In this document: one piece after another, positions 36,950 to 45,338 of the stretch
Layout of the letters: each line of letters begins with the position of its first letter
Numbering within the stretch: the stretch's first letter is position 1
Source: Mycobacteroides sp. LB1
GTDB taxonomy: Bacteria > Actinomycetota > Actinomycetes > Mycobacteriales > Mycobacteriaceae
Assembly: GCF_013449725.1 (NCBI RefSeq)
Contig: NZ_JACCFF010000001.1
Location: 1,302,001-1,366,000 of the forward strand
Direction: 5' to 3'
DNA: 64,000 bases
Notes under the pieces: generated by a model
The model's database searches: none
What the model saw: only the letters and a program-made list of their open reading frames with translations
Told to the model about the DNA's origin: nothing
Position numbers and translations under genes: made by a program

Positions 36950-37879
36950 CTACCCCACACTCTCCACGAGGACGGACTCCGAGGCCGATGACACCGGGGG
37001 GTGTTTTGGCAGGAAACGCGCACCCAGCCGCTCTATCCGATCCACCCCGAACGGTGCCATGGACCGCCGATTGAGGCCGGGGAGAGCACGCGACAAGACG
37101 TAGCCGAGCCACGACTCGAACTTCACCGGAACAACCACCAAGTCGAATCTGACGGCCCGCGTCACGGCCCGGGCCACCGAATTGGGGCTGCGTGGCGTGA
37201 AGGGCAGCTTGTCGGTGATATCCCGCAGCTTCTGCATTACCTGCTGGCCGGCATCGAGCATCCCCTGATCAACACCGACCATGGTGCCGTTGATCCCTAT
37301 GTTGGTATTGATGAAACCAGGACATACCGAGCTGACGCCAACTCCCTTGGGCCCCAGCTCAAGCCGCAGACACTCTGTCAACATCTTCACCCCGGCCTTG
37401 GACACCGAGTACGGGGCCATGACCGCCGTTGGAGTGTATGAGGCCGCCGAGGCAATGTTGACAATGTGCCCACTGCCGCGTTCCACCATCTGGGCGCCGA
37501 ACACCCGGCAGCCGTGCACCACACCCAGCAGATTGACCGAAAGCTGCTTGTCCCAGTCGGCAGGGCCCAGCTTCAAGAAGGGCCCGCCGACCACGATGCC
37601 GGCGTTGTTCACCAGCACATCCGGCACGCCGTATTCAATCTCAACAAACCGCGCGACATCTGCCCACTGTTCTGGGTCGGTGACGTCCAGATGCACCACA
37701 GAGGCGCTGTGTCCGTGGTCGCGGATCAGCTCCACCGTCTCGTTGGCGGCTTCCAGGTTGACATCCGAAACCACCACGTGGGCATTGTGTTTGGCGAACC
37801 TCAGCGCGGTCGCACGCCCAATACCGCTACCCGCCCCGGTAACGACGACCAGGCGCGGCTCCAGCGAGTTGTTCTTCAC
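36950..37879 (-). CDS. Short-chain dehydrogenase/reductase
   Basis: At 309 residues it has the classical SDR elements: VVVTGAGSGIGRATAL, VVSDVNL, NNAGIVVGG, SAASYTPTAVMAPYSVSKAG (catalytic Ser, Tyr, Lys). The C-terminal extension of about 50 residues (VPVKFESWLGYVLSRALPGLNRRS) resembles the end of the SDR half of the EphD-like fusion, so the two may be related by duplication. GTG 37879 has AGGGGAA upstream. The preceding in-frame residues to 37969 are not supported. Confidence 0.85.
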   Translation of the reverse strand: MKNNSLEPRLVVVTGAGSGIGRATALRFAKHNAHVVVSDVNLEAANETVELIRDHGHSASVVHLDVTDPEQWADVARFVEIEYGVPDVLVNNAGIVVGGPFLKLGPADWDKQLSVNLLGVVHGCRVFGAQMVERGSGHIVNIASAASYTPTAVMAPYSVSKAGVKMLTECLRLELGPKGVGVSSVCPGFINTNIGINGTMVGVDQGMLDAGQQVMQKLRDITDKLPFTPRSPNSVARAVTRAVRFDLVVVPVKFESWLGYVLSRALPGLNRRSMAPFGVDRIERLGARFLPKHPPVSSASESVLVESVG

Positions 37880-37934
37880 GTGTTCCCCTATTTCAGATGA
37901 CCGACGAGAGCTACGGCCCCTAGCTGCAATCGGA

Positions 37935-38219
37935 CTATTTGAGGTGATCGACGAGGACGCCGTCGGCACCGAAAAGCTCCTGCTGCCAACGCTTTAGCAG
38001 TGCATCGGTATCGAGGTCATCGGGATGGAACCCGGGTCGCAGGTACTTTCGCACCGACCGGATGAAGCCCTCCTCACCAGGCGGGAAGCCACCGGAGAGT
38101 CCGGCCACGAAGTGGCTGTAGACGATGTCGTTCTCGACGAAGTACTTATGGGTGTTGCCGTCATCCCCGAAGCGGAAACGAATCCGCCGGGTCTTGGGAT
38201 ACGCAGCCGGTTGGCTCAT
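37935..38219 (-). CDS. Short protein resembling the N-terminus of a metal-dependent hydrolase
   Basis: This 94-residue protein starts TRRIRFRFGDDGNTHKYFVENDIVYSHFVAGLSGGFPPGEEGFIRSVRKY-like. That is the opening of the PF10118 predicted metal-dependent hydrolase family, whose members run to about 280 residues. The HExxH-like and later metal residues of the family are absent, because the protein stops soon after. The tail (LDTDALLKRWQQELFGADGVL) does not fit the family. It is the first gene of the operon leading to the EphD-like gene, behind a good promoter. It could be a remnant or an adapted stand-alone domain. Confidence 0.6.
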   Translation of the reverse strand: MSQPAAYPKTRRIRFRFGDDGNTHKYFVENDIVYSHFVAGLSGGFPPGEEGFIRSVRKYLRPGFHPDDLDTDALLKRWQQELFGADGVLVDHLK

Positions 38220-38249
38220 GTCGCCACTCCCGTCCGAAACGCCAAGTTA

Positions 38250-38278
38250 CTAGTACTTTCAGTACTATGTGACGTCAA
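38250..38278 (-). promoter_or_regulatory. Promoter with overlapping operator for the EphD-like operon
   Basis: On the minus strand, TTGACG (38273-38278) and TACTAG (38250-38255) are separated by 17 bp. A perfect inverted repeat, TAGTACT-TTC-AGTACTA (38251-38267), covers the -10 and spacer, an ideal place for a repressor. The TetR gene at 38375 lies just upstream and is the likely source of that repressor. Confidence 0.7.
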
Positions 38279-38374
38279 CCATAGGACGGGCATGGCACCA
38301 CGCGCAAGACAACGCGGCGATAACCGAAACGGGGATTCGAACGGGAAAGCGCCTTCGTAGCGAAGGCTCAGAGG

Positions 38375-39064
38375 CTAGTCGGCAACAACAGCGATGGGAT
38401 CGTCCGGGCGCAGCTCCACACCACGCGCCTTGGCCGAAGCCGACAGTCCGCCCCACACATACACGACCAACTCATCCACAAGCACTTCCTTGCTGATGGT
38501 TGGCTCGTCAAACCAGCGCAGCACCGCGACTCCAGTCGAAGCCAGTATCGCGTCAATCACGTACTCGATGTGGTCGGCATTGCCGCCCTTCGCACTGAAA
38601 ACAGACCTCACCAGCTGGGCAATGGCATCGGACAGCGGCCGGCCGTTCTCGATGAGGGATGTCGCATTGGCGAACTGAACACTCAACAAGAACCTGACCA
38701 GGTTGGGGCGTTCGTCCACCAGGTCCACGTATTGCGCCATTGCCGAGCGGAATACCTCGAGCAGAGACACAGAGAGATCGATACTCGACACCACGCGCTC
38801 GGCGACTAGTTCTTGAACGCGCATCGCCACCGCCGCGAACAGTGCTTCCTTGTCGGTGAAGAATCGATACAACTTCGGCCGGGAGATGCCCGCCGCCTTC
38901 AGGACATCGTCCACCGATAGGTCAGGACCGTTCTCATCGATCGCCTGCAGTGTCGCCTCGACCAATTCAGCACGCACCTTGGCACGGTGCTCACGCCACC
39001 GGTCGACGCGCGCATCACCGGTCGGCTCGGGAAGGCCTCGACCTGGATACACCTGCGTTGACAC
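38375..39064 (-). CDS. TetR-family regulator upstream of the EphD-like operon
   Basis: About 229 residues. HTH at about 40-85: LSVDDVLKAAGISRPKLYRFFTDKEALF. The C-terminal domain (LVDELVVYVWGGLSASAKARGV) is in the style of TetR_C-type lipid regulators. The start is uncertain: GTG 39064 gives VSTQVYPGRG, but the frame is open to 39142 with a Cys-rich segment (CTCGRCG) that is probably not translated. It lies 155 bp upstream of the operon controlled by the 38251-38267 palindrome. Confidence 0.8.
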   Translation of the reverse strand: MSTQVYPGRGLPEPTGDARVDRWREHRAKVRAELVEATLQAIDENGPDLSVDDVLKAAGISRPKLYRFFTDKEALFAAVAMRVQELVAERVVSSIDLSVSLLEVFRSAMAQYVDLVDERPNLVRFLLSVQFANATSLIENGRPLSDAIAQLVRSVFSAKGGNADHIEYVIDAILASTGVAVLRWFDEPTISKEVLVDELVVYVWGGLSASAKARGVELRPDDPIAVVAD

Positions 39065-39193
39065 GCCCACATCGTAGACCCCGAATTCACGCGCACCGCA
39101 CCGTCCGCAGGTACATCCGCGCGCCGGGCTCCCATAGAACACATCGGCACACCGGTACCCGCCGAACTCTTAGCAAACCTGTGACGCCGACAC

Positions 39194-39205
39194 GGTCAGT
39201 TGACC
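39194..39205. promoter_or_regulatory. Short palindrome in the TetR-TetR divergent region
   Basis: GGTCAGTTGACC is a 5-bp inverted repeat with a 2-bp centre, in the gap between two divergent TetR genes. A weaker GACCA...TGGTC pair lies at 39238-39260. Either could serve one of the two regulators; this is inference from position. Confidence 0.35.
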
Positions 39206-39344
39206 CCTAAAGATTATGATCAACACTAGAAGTAATTGACCAGGGAGTATTAAATTGGTCTTACGTTCAGTTAAAGTGAAGGCTTGTGATAGCGCCCGAA
39301 TGATTCGCGGCGACTTCGGATCTTTCCCAACTTCTTAGCCAGGA

Positions 39345-40022
39345 ATGGTTACTGTGATGCCCGTGGCTAGCACCAATGGCGAGCGTAGAGGGCCGGGCCG
39401 CCCGCCCGACCCGGAGCGCGCTCGCGAGCGTTTGCGCGCCCTCACCGAAGCAGCCGCCCAGGAGTTCGCAGAGAAGGGCTATCACAAGGCCAGCATCACC
39501 GATATCACTCGTCGCGCGGGCGTTGGCCGAGGCACGTTCTATCTGTACTTCGACACCAAACGCGATGCGCTCGATGCCGTGATCGACAGCTATTTCCAGA
39601 GAATGGTCACGACCGTCAACGACACCAGTGACCTGCAGGGCACCACCGGTCACCTGGAGCAGCATCTCTACACCGTGTTCACCCGGCTGTTCGACAGTCT
39701 GGATCACAACCCAGAGATCGCGCAGGTCATCCTGCGTGAAGGCTTGCTCGATACGGCAATGACCAAACGCATGTTCGGCATGCTCGACCTCATCGAGGCC
39801 ATCAACATCACCATCATTGAGCAGGCCATCGACGATGGCGCCATCACCACCCCCGTCGACGTCCCCTTCCTCGCACACGCCATCACCGGCCTCTCGATGG
39901 CGGCCATCCTTAAGGCAATCCGGGGGGAGCTGCGCAGCGAGGCGCGCGAGGACTACATCAGGTCATTCATCGAGCTAGTCCGGTCCGCGACCACCAGTCC
40001 GCCAAGTCTCGCAAATTCTTGA
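39345..40022 (+). CDS. TetR-family regulator preceding the mce operon
   Basis: At 225 residues it has an Arg/Pro-rich arm (GERRGPGRPPDPERARERL), HTH ASITDITRRAGVGRGTFYLYFDTKRDAL (about 47-75), then a helical ligand domain. Met at 39357 (MPVASTNGE) is an alternative start. It is 334 bp upstream of yrbEA on the same strand, the usual place for an mce-operon regulator. The ligand is unknown. Confidence 0.82.
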   Translation: MVTVMPVASTNGERRGPGRPPDPERARERLRALTEAAAQEFAEKGYHKASITDITRRAGVGRGTFYLYFDTKRDALDAVIDSYFQRMVTTVNDTSDLQGTTGHLEQHLYTVFTRLFDSLDHNPEIAQVILREGLLDTAMTKRMFGMLDLIEAINITIIEQAIDDGAITTPVDVPFLAHAITGLSMAAILKAIRGELRSEAREDYIRSFIELVRSATTSPPSLANS

Positions 40023-40359
40023 CAAAACGCGTCCCCAGACGCCGATCCTCCGCTAGCCTCTGCTCTAGCCAATAAACTGACCGCTGAGCCAGTGAATTGC
40101 TGAGAGGCCGGGTCGGGGGACCTCCGACAGCCTCGTCATGACAGCGTTCCGACAGGGACGCGTCGCATATCTATAGGTATAGACACATGCTGCAACCTGA
40201 TCAACGTGGTGACCCCGCGCTTGACAGGGACCATGACCTACACCACACTAAGCCACCGACTGTGATGTGGGGTACTAGATACCCACTGTTACACAGCTGT
40301 CCATTAGACGGTCTGTCCATCGAGGTCAGCCCTGAAATGCAAAGCCAAAGGAGCCGTTG
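40023..40359 (+). promoter_or_regulatory. Long leader/promoter region of the mce operon
   Basis: This 337-bp non-coding stretch holds several structured sites. There is an imperfect hairpin GTCGGGGGACCTCCGAC (40112-40128); a palindrome TCTATAGGTATAGA (40170-40183); a TTGACA box (40221-40226) with a weak ACACTA (40245-40250) 18 bp on; and a palindrome GGGTA-CTAGA-TACCC (40270-40284). AAAGGAG (40347-40353) sets the start of the first gene. I see no coding sequence. Confidence 0.5.
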
Positions 40360-41334
40360 TTGAACTCAGCCATGAGTCAAATAGCGGCCGAGGCACACCC
40401 AGAGTCCGTCGCGGACGACTGGGGCCAATCCCCCGATGTTGAATACGGCAGCAAATCCACCGTCGACAGCCCGGACTCCTCGGGATCGGGCGGCGGCTTC
40501 CAGCTACTCGATCGGGCCCCTCGACTTGTCCGGCGCCCCGTCGAATATGTGGTCTCCCAAACCGATTCGATGCTGAAAACGTTGGGCCGCTATGTCGATC
40601 TGGTGGCGCAGTCCTTCGCGTTTCTAGTGAGCGACATCGTCCGCCTACGGCACCCGTGGCAAGACACCGTCATTCAGTCCTGGTTCATCCTGACGGTCAC
40701 GGTTGTTCCGGCGATCCTGGTGTCGATCCCCTTCGGTGTGATCGTCGCTGTGCAGGCGGGCAGCATCATCTCGCAGGTCGGAGCATCTTCCATCTCCGGT
40801 GCTGCCGGTGGTCTGGGCGTCATCCAGCAAGGCGCGCCCATCGTCGCCGCCCTACTCCTCGGTGGCGCAGCAGGTTCGGCGGTCGCCACCGACCTCGGCG
40901 CCAGAAGCATCCGGGAAGAGGTCGACGCCATGCGTGTCATGGGAGTCAACCCCATTCAGCGCCTGGTGACCCCGAGATTGGCGGCGATCCTGTTCGTCTC
41001 ACCGCTGCTGTGCATCTTCATCATCTTCGTCGGGATCTTCGCCGGTTACCTGGTCAACGTCGGTTTTCAAGGCGGTACCCCCGGCAGCTACCTGTCCTCG
41101 TTCGCCGCGTTCGCGAACGTCAATGACGTCACCGTCGCGGTTCTCAAGACCTGGCTGTTCGGCGTGGTGGTCATCCTCGTCGCCTGTCAGCGCGGCCTGG
41201 AAGCCAAGGGGGGCGCGCGGGGAGTCGCCGATGCGGTGAACGCCACCGTAGTGATCGGTGTGGTCACGGTCATGGTGCTCAATACCGTGATCACTCAAAT
41301 CGTCGCGATGTTCATGCCGTCGAAGGTGGGCTGA
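40360..41334 (+). CDS. YrbEA permease of an Mce transport system
   Basis: This 324-residue MlaE-family permease has a polar N-terminal extension (1-70), then five or six membrane segments with the family block GGLGVIQQGAPIVAALLLGGAAGSAVATDLGARSIREEVDAMRVMG (EEVDA loop that contacts the ATPase). It pairs with YrbEB in the inner membrane and works with the MceG ATPase encoded elsewhere. The start is TTG: AAAGGAG ends 6 bp before TTG 40360 (TTG 40357 is also possible), while the first ATG is 18 bp away. Confidence 0.92.
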   Translation: MNSAMSQIAAEAHPESVADDWGQSPDVEYGSKSTVDSPDSSGSGGGFQLLDRAPRLVRRPVEYVVSQTDSMLKTLGRYVDLVAQSFAFLVSDIVRLRHPWQDTVIQSWFILTVTVVPAILVSIPFGVIVAVQAGSIISQVGASSISGAAGGLGVIQQGAPIVAALLLGGAAGSAVATDLGARSIREEVDAMRVMGVNPIQRLVTPRLAAILFVSPLLCIFIIFVGIFAGYLVNVGFQGGTPGSYLSSFAAFANVNDVTVAVLKTWLFGVVVILVACQRGLEAKGGARGVADAVNATVVIGVVTVMVLNTVITQIVAMFMPSKVG

Positions 41335-41336
41335 GA

Positions 41337-42215
41337 GTGGCCACCTCCCGTCCCTCCCGGTACTTCCCCGACGAACTGCCCCCCGTCGCGCGGTCCATCT
41401 GGAACTTCACCAAGGGCGCGGGTGGCTCCGCCGAGTATCTCGGCCACCAGATCACCTTCGTCGGCTTGGTGCTGGCCGCCATACCGCAGACCATCAAGCG
41501 TTACCGACGCCAAACCGGCGTCCTGCTCGTCGATATGACCTGGGGCAACGGCTCGATCATCGTCGGGGGCGGGGTCATCGGCGTCCTGGTCTTCATGGGG
41601 ATCGCGGTCGGCGCGTCGGTCGGCATCGTGGGCTTCTCGACCCTGGACATGGTGGGGATGGGCTCGCTCACCGGATTCATCTCCGCCTATGTCAACACCC
41701 GGGAAATGGCCCCAATGATCGCCGCCATCGGGTTCGCCGCTCAGGCGGGATGCCGCATGACCGCCGAGATCGGGGCCATGCGTATCTCCGAGGAGATCGA
41801 CGCACTAGAAGCGCAGGGCATCCGATCCATCCCGTTCGTAGTCACCACCCGCGTGATCGCCGGAATCATCATCATCGTTCCGCTGTACATACTGACCTTG
41901 CTACTGGCCTACGGCTCCTGCGCCTTCATGGTGTTCTTCGTCCATAACCAGTCGCAGGGCGTGTACAAGCACTATTTCGACTCGTTCGTCCATCCGATAG
42001 ATGTGCTCTATTCGGTGATCAAGGCCGTGGTGTTCGTCGTGATCATCATCGCCATCCAGTGCTATCAGGGTTATTACGCGGGCGGCGGACCAGAGGGCGT
42101 GGGTATGGCCTCCGGTCGCGCCATCAGGGCTTCCCTGGTCGCGATCGTCCTCGTCGACATGCTCCTCACGTTGCTCTTCTGGGGCAACAATCCTGGAATT
42201 CAGATATCGGGGTAA
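41337..42215 (+). CDS. YrbEB permease of an Mce transport system
   Basis: This 292-residue second MlaE-family permease follows the first after 2 bp. The EExDA loop is RISEEIDALEAQGIRSIPF. It has about five hydrophobic segments and lacks the long N-terminal tail of YrbEA. GTG start. The two permeases are expected to form the heteromeric membrane core for MceA-F substrate-binding proteins. Confidence 0.92.
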   Translation: MATSRPSRYFPDELPPVARSIWNFTKGAGGSAEYLGHQITFVGLVLAAIPQTIKRYRRQTGVLLVDMTWGNGSIIVGGGVIGVLVFMGIAVGASVGIVGFSTLDMVGMGSLTGFISAYVNTREMAPMIAAIGFAAQAGCRMTAEIGAMRISEEIDALEAQGIRSIPFVVTTRVIAGIIIIVPLYILTLLLAYGSCAFMVFFVHNQSQGVYKHYFDSFVHPIDVLYSVIKAVVFVVIIIAIQCYQGYYAGGGPEGVGMASGRAIRASLVAIVLVDMLLTLLFWGNNPGIQISG

Positions 42216-42218
42216 CGC

Positions 42219-43301
42219 GTGGCCATCTATAAAGATCCGAGCGGACGGTCCGCAGGTCCGGGCGCTCTCAAGGTGCGCGGGCTTGCCGTGACACTTGTGG
42301 TCGCAGCCTGCGGCTACTCGCTCTACCAGTCCGGTATCGGCAGTTATGGCGAGCCCTTCGAGCTCACCCTCATCACCAACACCATCGGAGAGGGCATGGG
42401 TCCGGGTGGTGAGGTGAAGTACCGCGGGTACAACATTGGCAAGGTCAAGTCCCTGCAGACCACCGGGTACAACAAGCAGCGGATGACGGTGACCCTCGAT
42501 GGCCGACAAGCCAAGGCGCTCGCGGCGGACACCAAGGCGCGATTCACCTCGTCGAACATCTTCGGCACCGCCGCCGTTGAGCTCGTCAGTAACGGTGTCG
42601 GCGAACCGCTGAAACCCGGTGGGGTGCTGGAGATCAGCAGTGACGTCGAGGCCGCATCCATCACCGGATTCCTCCGAATGGGTCAGCGGCTGGGCTCAAT
42701 CCTGGACAGCCGCGAATTCAACGCGATCATCGCAACATTCGAGCGGCACGCCGACCTGACCGGCCCGGTCGTGAAATCCTTCTGGGACTTGTTCGCGATG
42801 ATCGCCGATTCTCAGACAGTGCCCTTCTCCCAAACGCTCGGGGTCATGGCTTCATTGATCGAGGGCACCAACGAATTTGTCCCCGTCATCGGGTCCACCA
42901 ACAAGCTGCTCGACAGCCTCACCTTCATGGTTGCTCCGAGTGACACCGAACGGGCTACCGCCGCAATCGATTCGTTGACGAACCTACTCAAAGGGGTTGG
43001 CGACGGACTTCACAACAACAACGATTGGATCGTTCCCTTGGTTCGGTCGCTCTTGGATCTGACTATTCCATCCGCCTACTTCCTGGGCAGCCTCGCTCCG
43101 GCGTACGACAGGCTCAACGGCCTGCTCGACCGGACAACCGCTGCATTCCCCGTCGACGACGGCAAGGTGCGCCTCAACGTCCAACTGATCATGGACACCG
43201 CGCCGGGACTCGCCGCGGCAATGCCGACGGCGCCCGATGGCCGGGCCGCTTCGGCAGCTGCCGGACCCCTGCCCGGGCCAACCTCTGGAGGACAGCGATG
43301 A
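42219..43301 (+). CDS. mceA: MceA-family protein
   Basis: This 360-residue protein has one N-terminal membrane helix (about 20-35) and an MCE domain (about 40-120, FELTLITNTIGEGMGPGGEVKYRGYNIGKV), then a long helical region (150-310) that in Mce complexes forms the needle tunnel for lipids. The tail is Ala/Pro-rich. GTG start 3 bp after yrbEB. It is shorter than the classical Mce1A (about 450 residues). Confidence 0.9.
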   Translation: MAIYKDPSGRSAGPGALKVRGLAVTLVVAACGYSLYQSGIGSYGEPFELTLITNTIGEGMGPGGEVKYRGYNIGKVKSLQTTGYNKQRMTVTLDGRQAKALAADTKARFTSSNIFGTAAVELVSNGVGEPLKPGGVLEISSDVEAASITGFLRMGQRLGSILDSREFNAIIATFERHADLTGPVVKSFWDLFAMIADSQTVPFSQTLGVMASLIEGTNEFVPVIGSTNKLLDSLTFMVAPSDTERATAAIDSLTNLLKGVGDGLHNNNDWIVPLVRSLLDLTIPSAYFLGSLAPAYDRLNGLLDRTTAAFPVDDGKVRLNVQLIMDTAPGLAAAMPTAPDGRAASAAAGPLPGPTSGGQR

Positions 43302-44311
43302 AGCGGATCGCACTTCTGATTGCCGGCCTCACCGCGACGGTCGCGGTGGCAGTAGTACTGACCCTGATCATCGTGAACGCCCTGCGCACACCCGTCAACG
43401 GTCCGGTTCGACGTTTCGACGCGTTGTTCACCGACGCCTCGGGGTTGATCATTGGCAACGACGTGCGCATCTCGGGAGTGCAGGTCGGCAAGGTCGAGAG
43501 AATTCATCTCGACGGCAAGAACGCCCGGGTGACATTCAATGTGCTGACGGACCATCCGCTGTACCAGAACACCACCATCGCGATCCGGTATCAGTCGCTG
43601 GTCGGTCAGCGGTACGTCGAGATCGCCCAGGCACCAGCACCCAGCGCACCCCTGGCGGCCGGCTCGACGATACCGCTCGGGCAGACCATCCCGTCATTCG
43701 ATATCGCCAAGCTGTTCAACGGTTTCCGGCCCATATTCCAAACGTTGGACCCCGCCCAGTTCAATAGGTTGACCGAGAACATCCTGCAGCTCATCCAGGG
43801 TGACGAGCGCGGAATAGGGCCGATCCTGCGCGATATCGATGCCGTCCTCAAACTCTCGGTAGACCGCCAGGCGGCCCTGCAGGCCATCATCACCAATCTC
43901 GGTGATATCTCGAAGGATCTCGGCGGCACCTCCGACCAGCTGTTCTATCTGGTCAACGATCTCAACGATGTGCTGTCCCCGTTCGAGAAACAGGCCGATG
44001 AATTCAACAGGGCCGGCAAGGATGCACTGCCGATATTGCGCAGAGCCATCAGCATGCTGCGGTACATCGAGAACACCGTCGACGGCGCCCAGCTGCCCCT
44101 GTATGACGTGGCGAGCCGCACCACCCCGGGAACGCCCACCATCATGGCGGGGCTGTCTCTGATTCCCGACCTCGTGCAGGGCATGCGCGACGCACTGATC
44201 GAGGAGAAGACCGCACCGCCCACCGCCTTCGAGTGCAAGAACGGTGTGGTGAAGATGCCCGGAATCGGTGAGGTGTCCTTCGCCAATCAGGATCTGGTGG
44301 TGTGTAAGTGA
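43298..44311 (+). CDS. mceB: MceB-family protein
   Basis: This 337-residue protein has an N-terminal helix (3-25), MCE domain GPVRRFDALFTDASGLIIGNDVRISGVQVGKV (about 35-110), then a helical arm and a short C-terminal domain with two cysteines (FECKNGVV, LVVCK). ATG 43298 sits behind CTGGAGGA and overlaps the mceA stop (ATGA). It acts with the other Mce proteins in lipid import across the periplasm. Confidence 0.9.
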   Translation: MKRIALLIAGLTATVAVAVVLTLIIVNALRTPVNGPVRRFDALFTDASGLIIGNDVRISGVQVGKVERIHLDGKNARVTFNVLTDHPLYQNTTIAIRYQSLVGQRYVEIAQAPAPSAPLAAGSTIPLGQTIPSFDIAKLFNGFRPIFQTLDPAQFNRLTENILQLIQGDERGIGPILRDIDAVLKLSVDRQAALQAIITNLGDISKDLGGTSDQLFYLVNDLNDVLSPFEKQADEFNRAGKDALPILRRAISMLRYIENTVDGAQLPLYDVASRTTPGTPTIMAGLSLIPDLVQGMRDALIEEKTAPPTAFECKNGVVKMPGIGEVSFANQDLVVCK

Positions 44312-45330
44312 ACGCCCTCACGCGAATTTTCGCGAGCAACCGTCCGATCCTCGATGAGCAGGGGGCGGCCAAGCGTAATCGACGCAACGGACTCATCGGA
44401 GTCCTTGTCATCGTCGCGATACTGGCCGCCACCGGAGTGGCATTCGTCAATACGAGTGGCATGAAGACCTACGCGCTGCACCTTCGGGCCTCGGGTGGGC
44501 TGCGCGCCGGCGACGACGTCCGGATCGCCGGTATCTCGGTGGGCAAGGTGTCGAGCGTACGCATCGATAAATCGCTGGTAGAGGCCACCTTTACGGTGGA
44601 TCACTCGGTGCCGGTCGGATCCGATTCACGTGTCGATATCCGGATGCTCACCCCGCTGGGTGGGCACTATGTGGCCCTCTACCCCGAAGGCTCCACCCCG
44701 CTGGGAAGTACCCCGATTCCGCCCGAGCGCACCAGCATCCCCTTCGAGATCAATGAGCTGTTCCAGAAGTTCACGCCCGTGGTCAAGAAGGTGGACGCCA
44801 AGGTCATCCACGACAGCCTGATGGAAGTCGCAAACGCAGTTGACAAGTATCCCAACGGTTTACGTGACTTCTTCAACTCGTCTCAATCACTCGTCAGCGC
44901 ACTTGCACCGACCACCGAGGACTTCCACGCCACCCTGAACTACGCGAACGAGTACCTCCGAGCCTTCAAGACGGGCAAGGAGCAACTCGCCAAGATCGTC
45001 ACCATGCTGTCCAAACTCGGCGCCAAATACAGCAGCAGCACGACCGATCTGATCGAGGTCTTCGCCCTGTTGCGGGAGCTCCTCCGGCTTGTCAACCGAT
45101 TCACCACCGCGTACGCACGTGATTACGAGCCCATGCTCAACGGACTGGACGACATCGTCGACACTCTCACCAAATATCCCGAGAAGCTCGGTAAGGCCGC
45201 CGAACAGTGGGGCCAACTCGTCGGGGTCGTGCTACCCATGCTCAGCGGCAACGGCATCACTGTCAACGAGAACGACCGGGTAATCCCCGGACAAGACGTC
45301 TGTCTACCCCACTTCTTCAGGTTCTGTTGA
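44308..45330 (+). CDS. mceC: MceC-family protein
   Basis: This 340-residue protein has a cytoplasmic head (1-32), one helix (33-50), MCE domain TYALHLRASGGLRAGDDVRIAGISVGKV, and a helical arm to the end (PGQDVCLPHFFRFC with two Cys). The GTG start overlaps the mceB stop (GTGA), so translation is coupled. It lacks the long Pro-rich tail of Mce1C. Confidence 0.9.
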   Translation: MNALTRIFASNRPILDEQGAAKRNRRNGLIGVLVIVAILAATGVAFVNTSGMKTYALHLRASGGLRAGDDVRIAGISVGKVSSVRIDKSLVEATFTVDHSVPVGSDSRVDIRMLTPLGGHYVALYPEGSTPLGSTPIPPERTSIPFEINELFQKFTPVVKKVDAKVIHDSLMEVANAVDKYPNGLRDFFNSSQSLVSALAPTTEDFHATLNYANEYLRAFKTGKEQLAKIVTMLSKLGAKYSSSTTDLIEVFALLRELLRLVNRFTTAYARDYEPMLNGLDDIVDTLTKYPEKLGKAAEQWGQLVGVVLPMLSGNGITVNENDRVIPGQDVCLPHFFRFC

Positions 45331-45338
45331 GGCCCTTG

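Noticed and set aside
37880..37969. Upstream start at 37969 for the SDR gene
   Set aside because: It would add 30 Ser/Arg-rich residues before the Rossmann strand and run into the neighbouring gene; GTG 37879 has a good ribosome site.
39065..39142. Cys-rich N-terminal extension (CTCGRCG) of the 38375 TetR gene as a metal sensor
   Set aside because: There is no ribosome site for ATG 39142 and the residues lie outside the TetR fold. Conservation would be needed to revive the idea.
40097..40240. TPP-riboswitch-like pieces (CTGAGAG and ACCTGATC) in the mce leader
   Set aside because: The pieces are about 95 nt apart, the conserved GG-AT-CC-GCG core does not follow in order, and an mce operon is not a thiamin gene. 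Probably chance.
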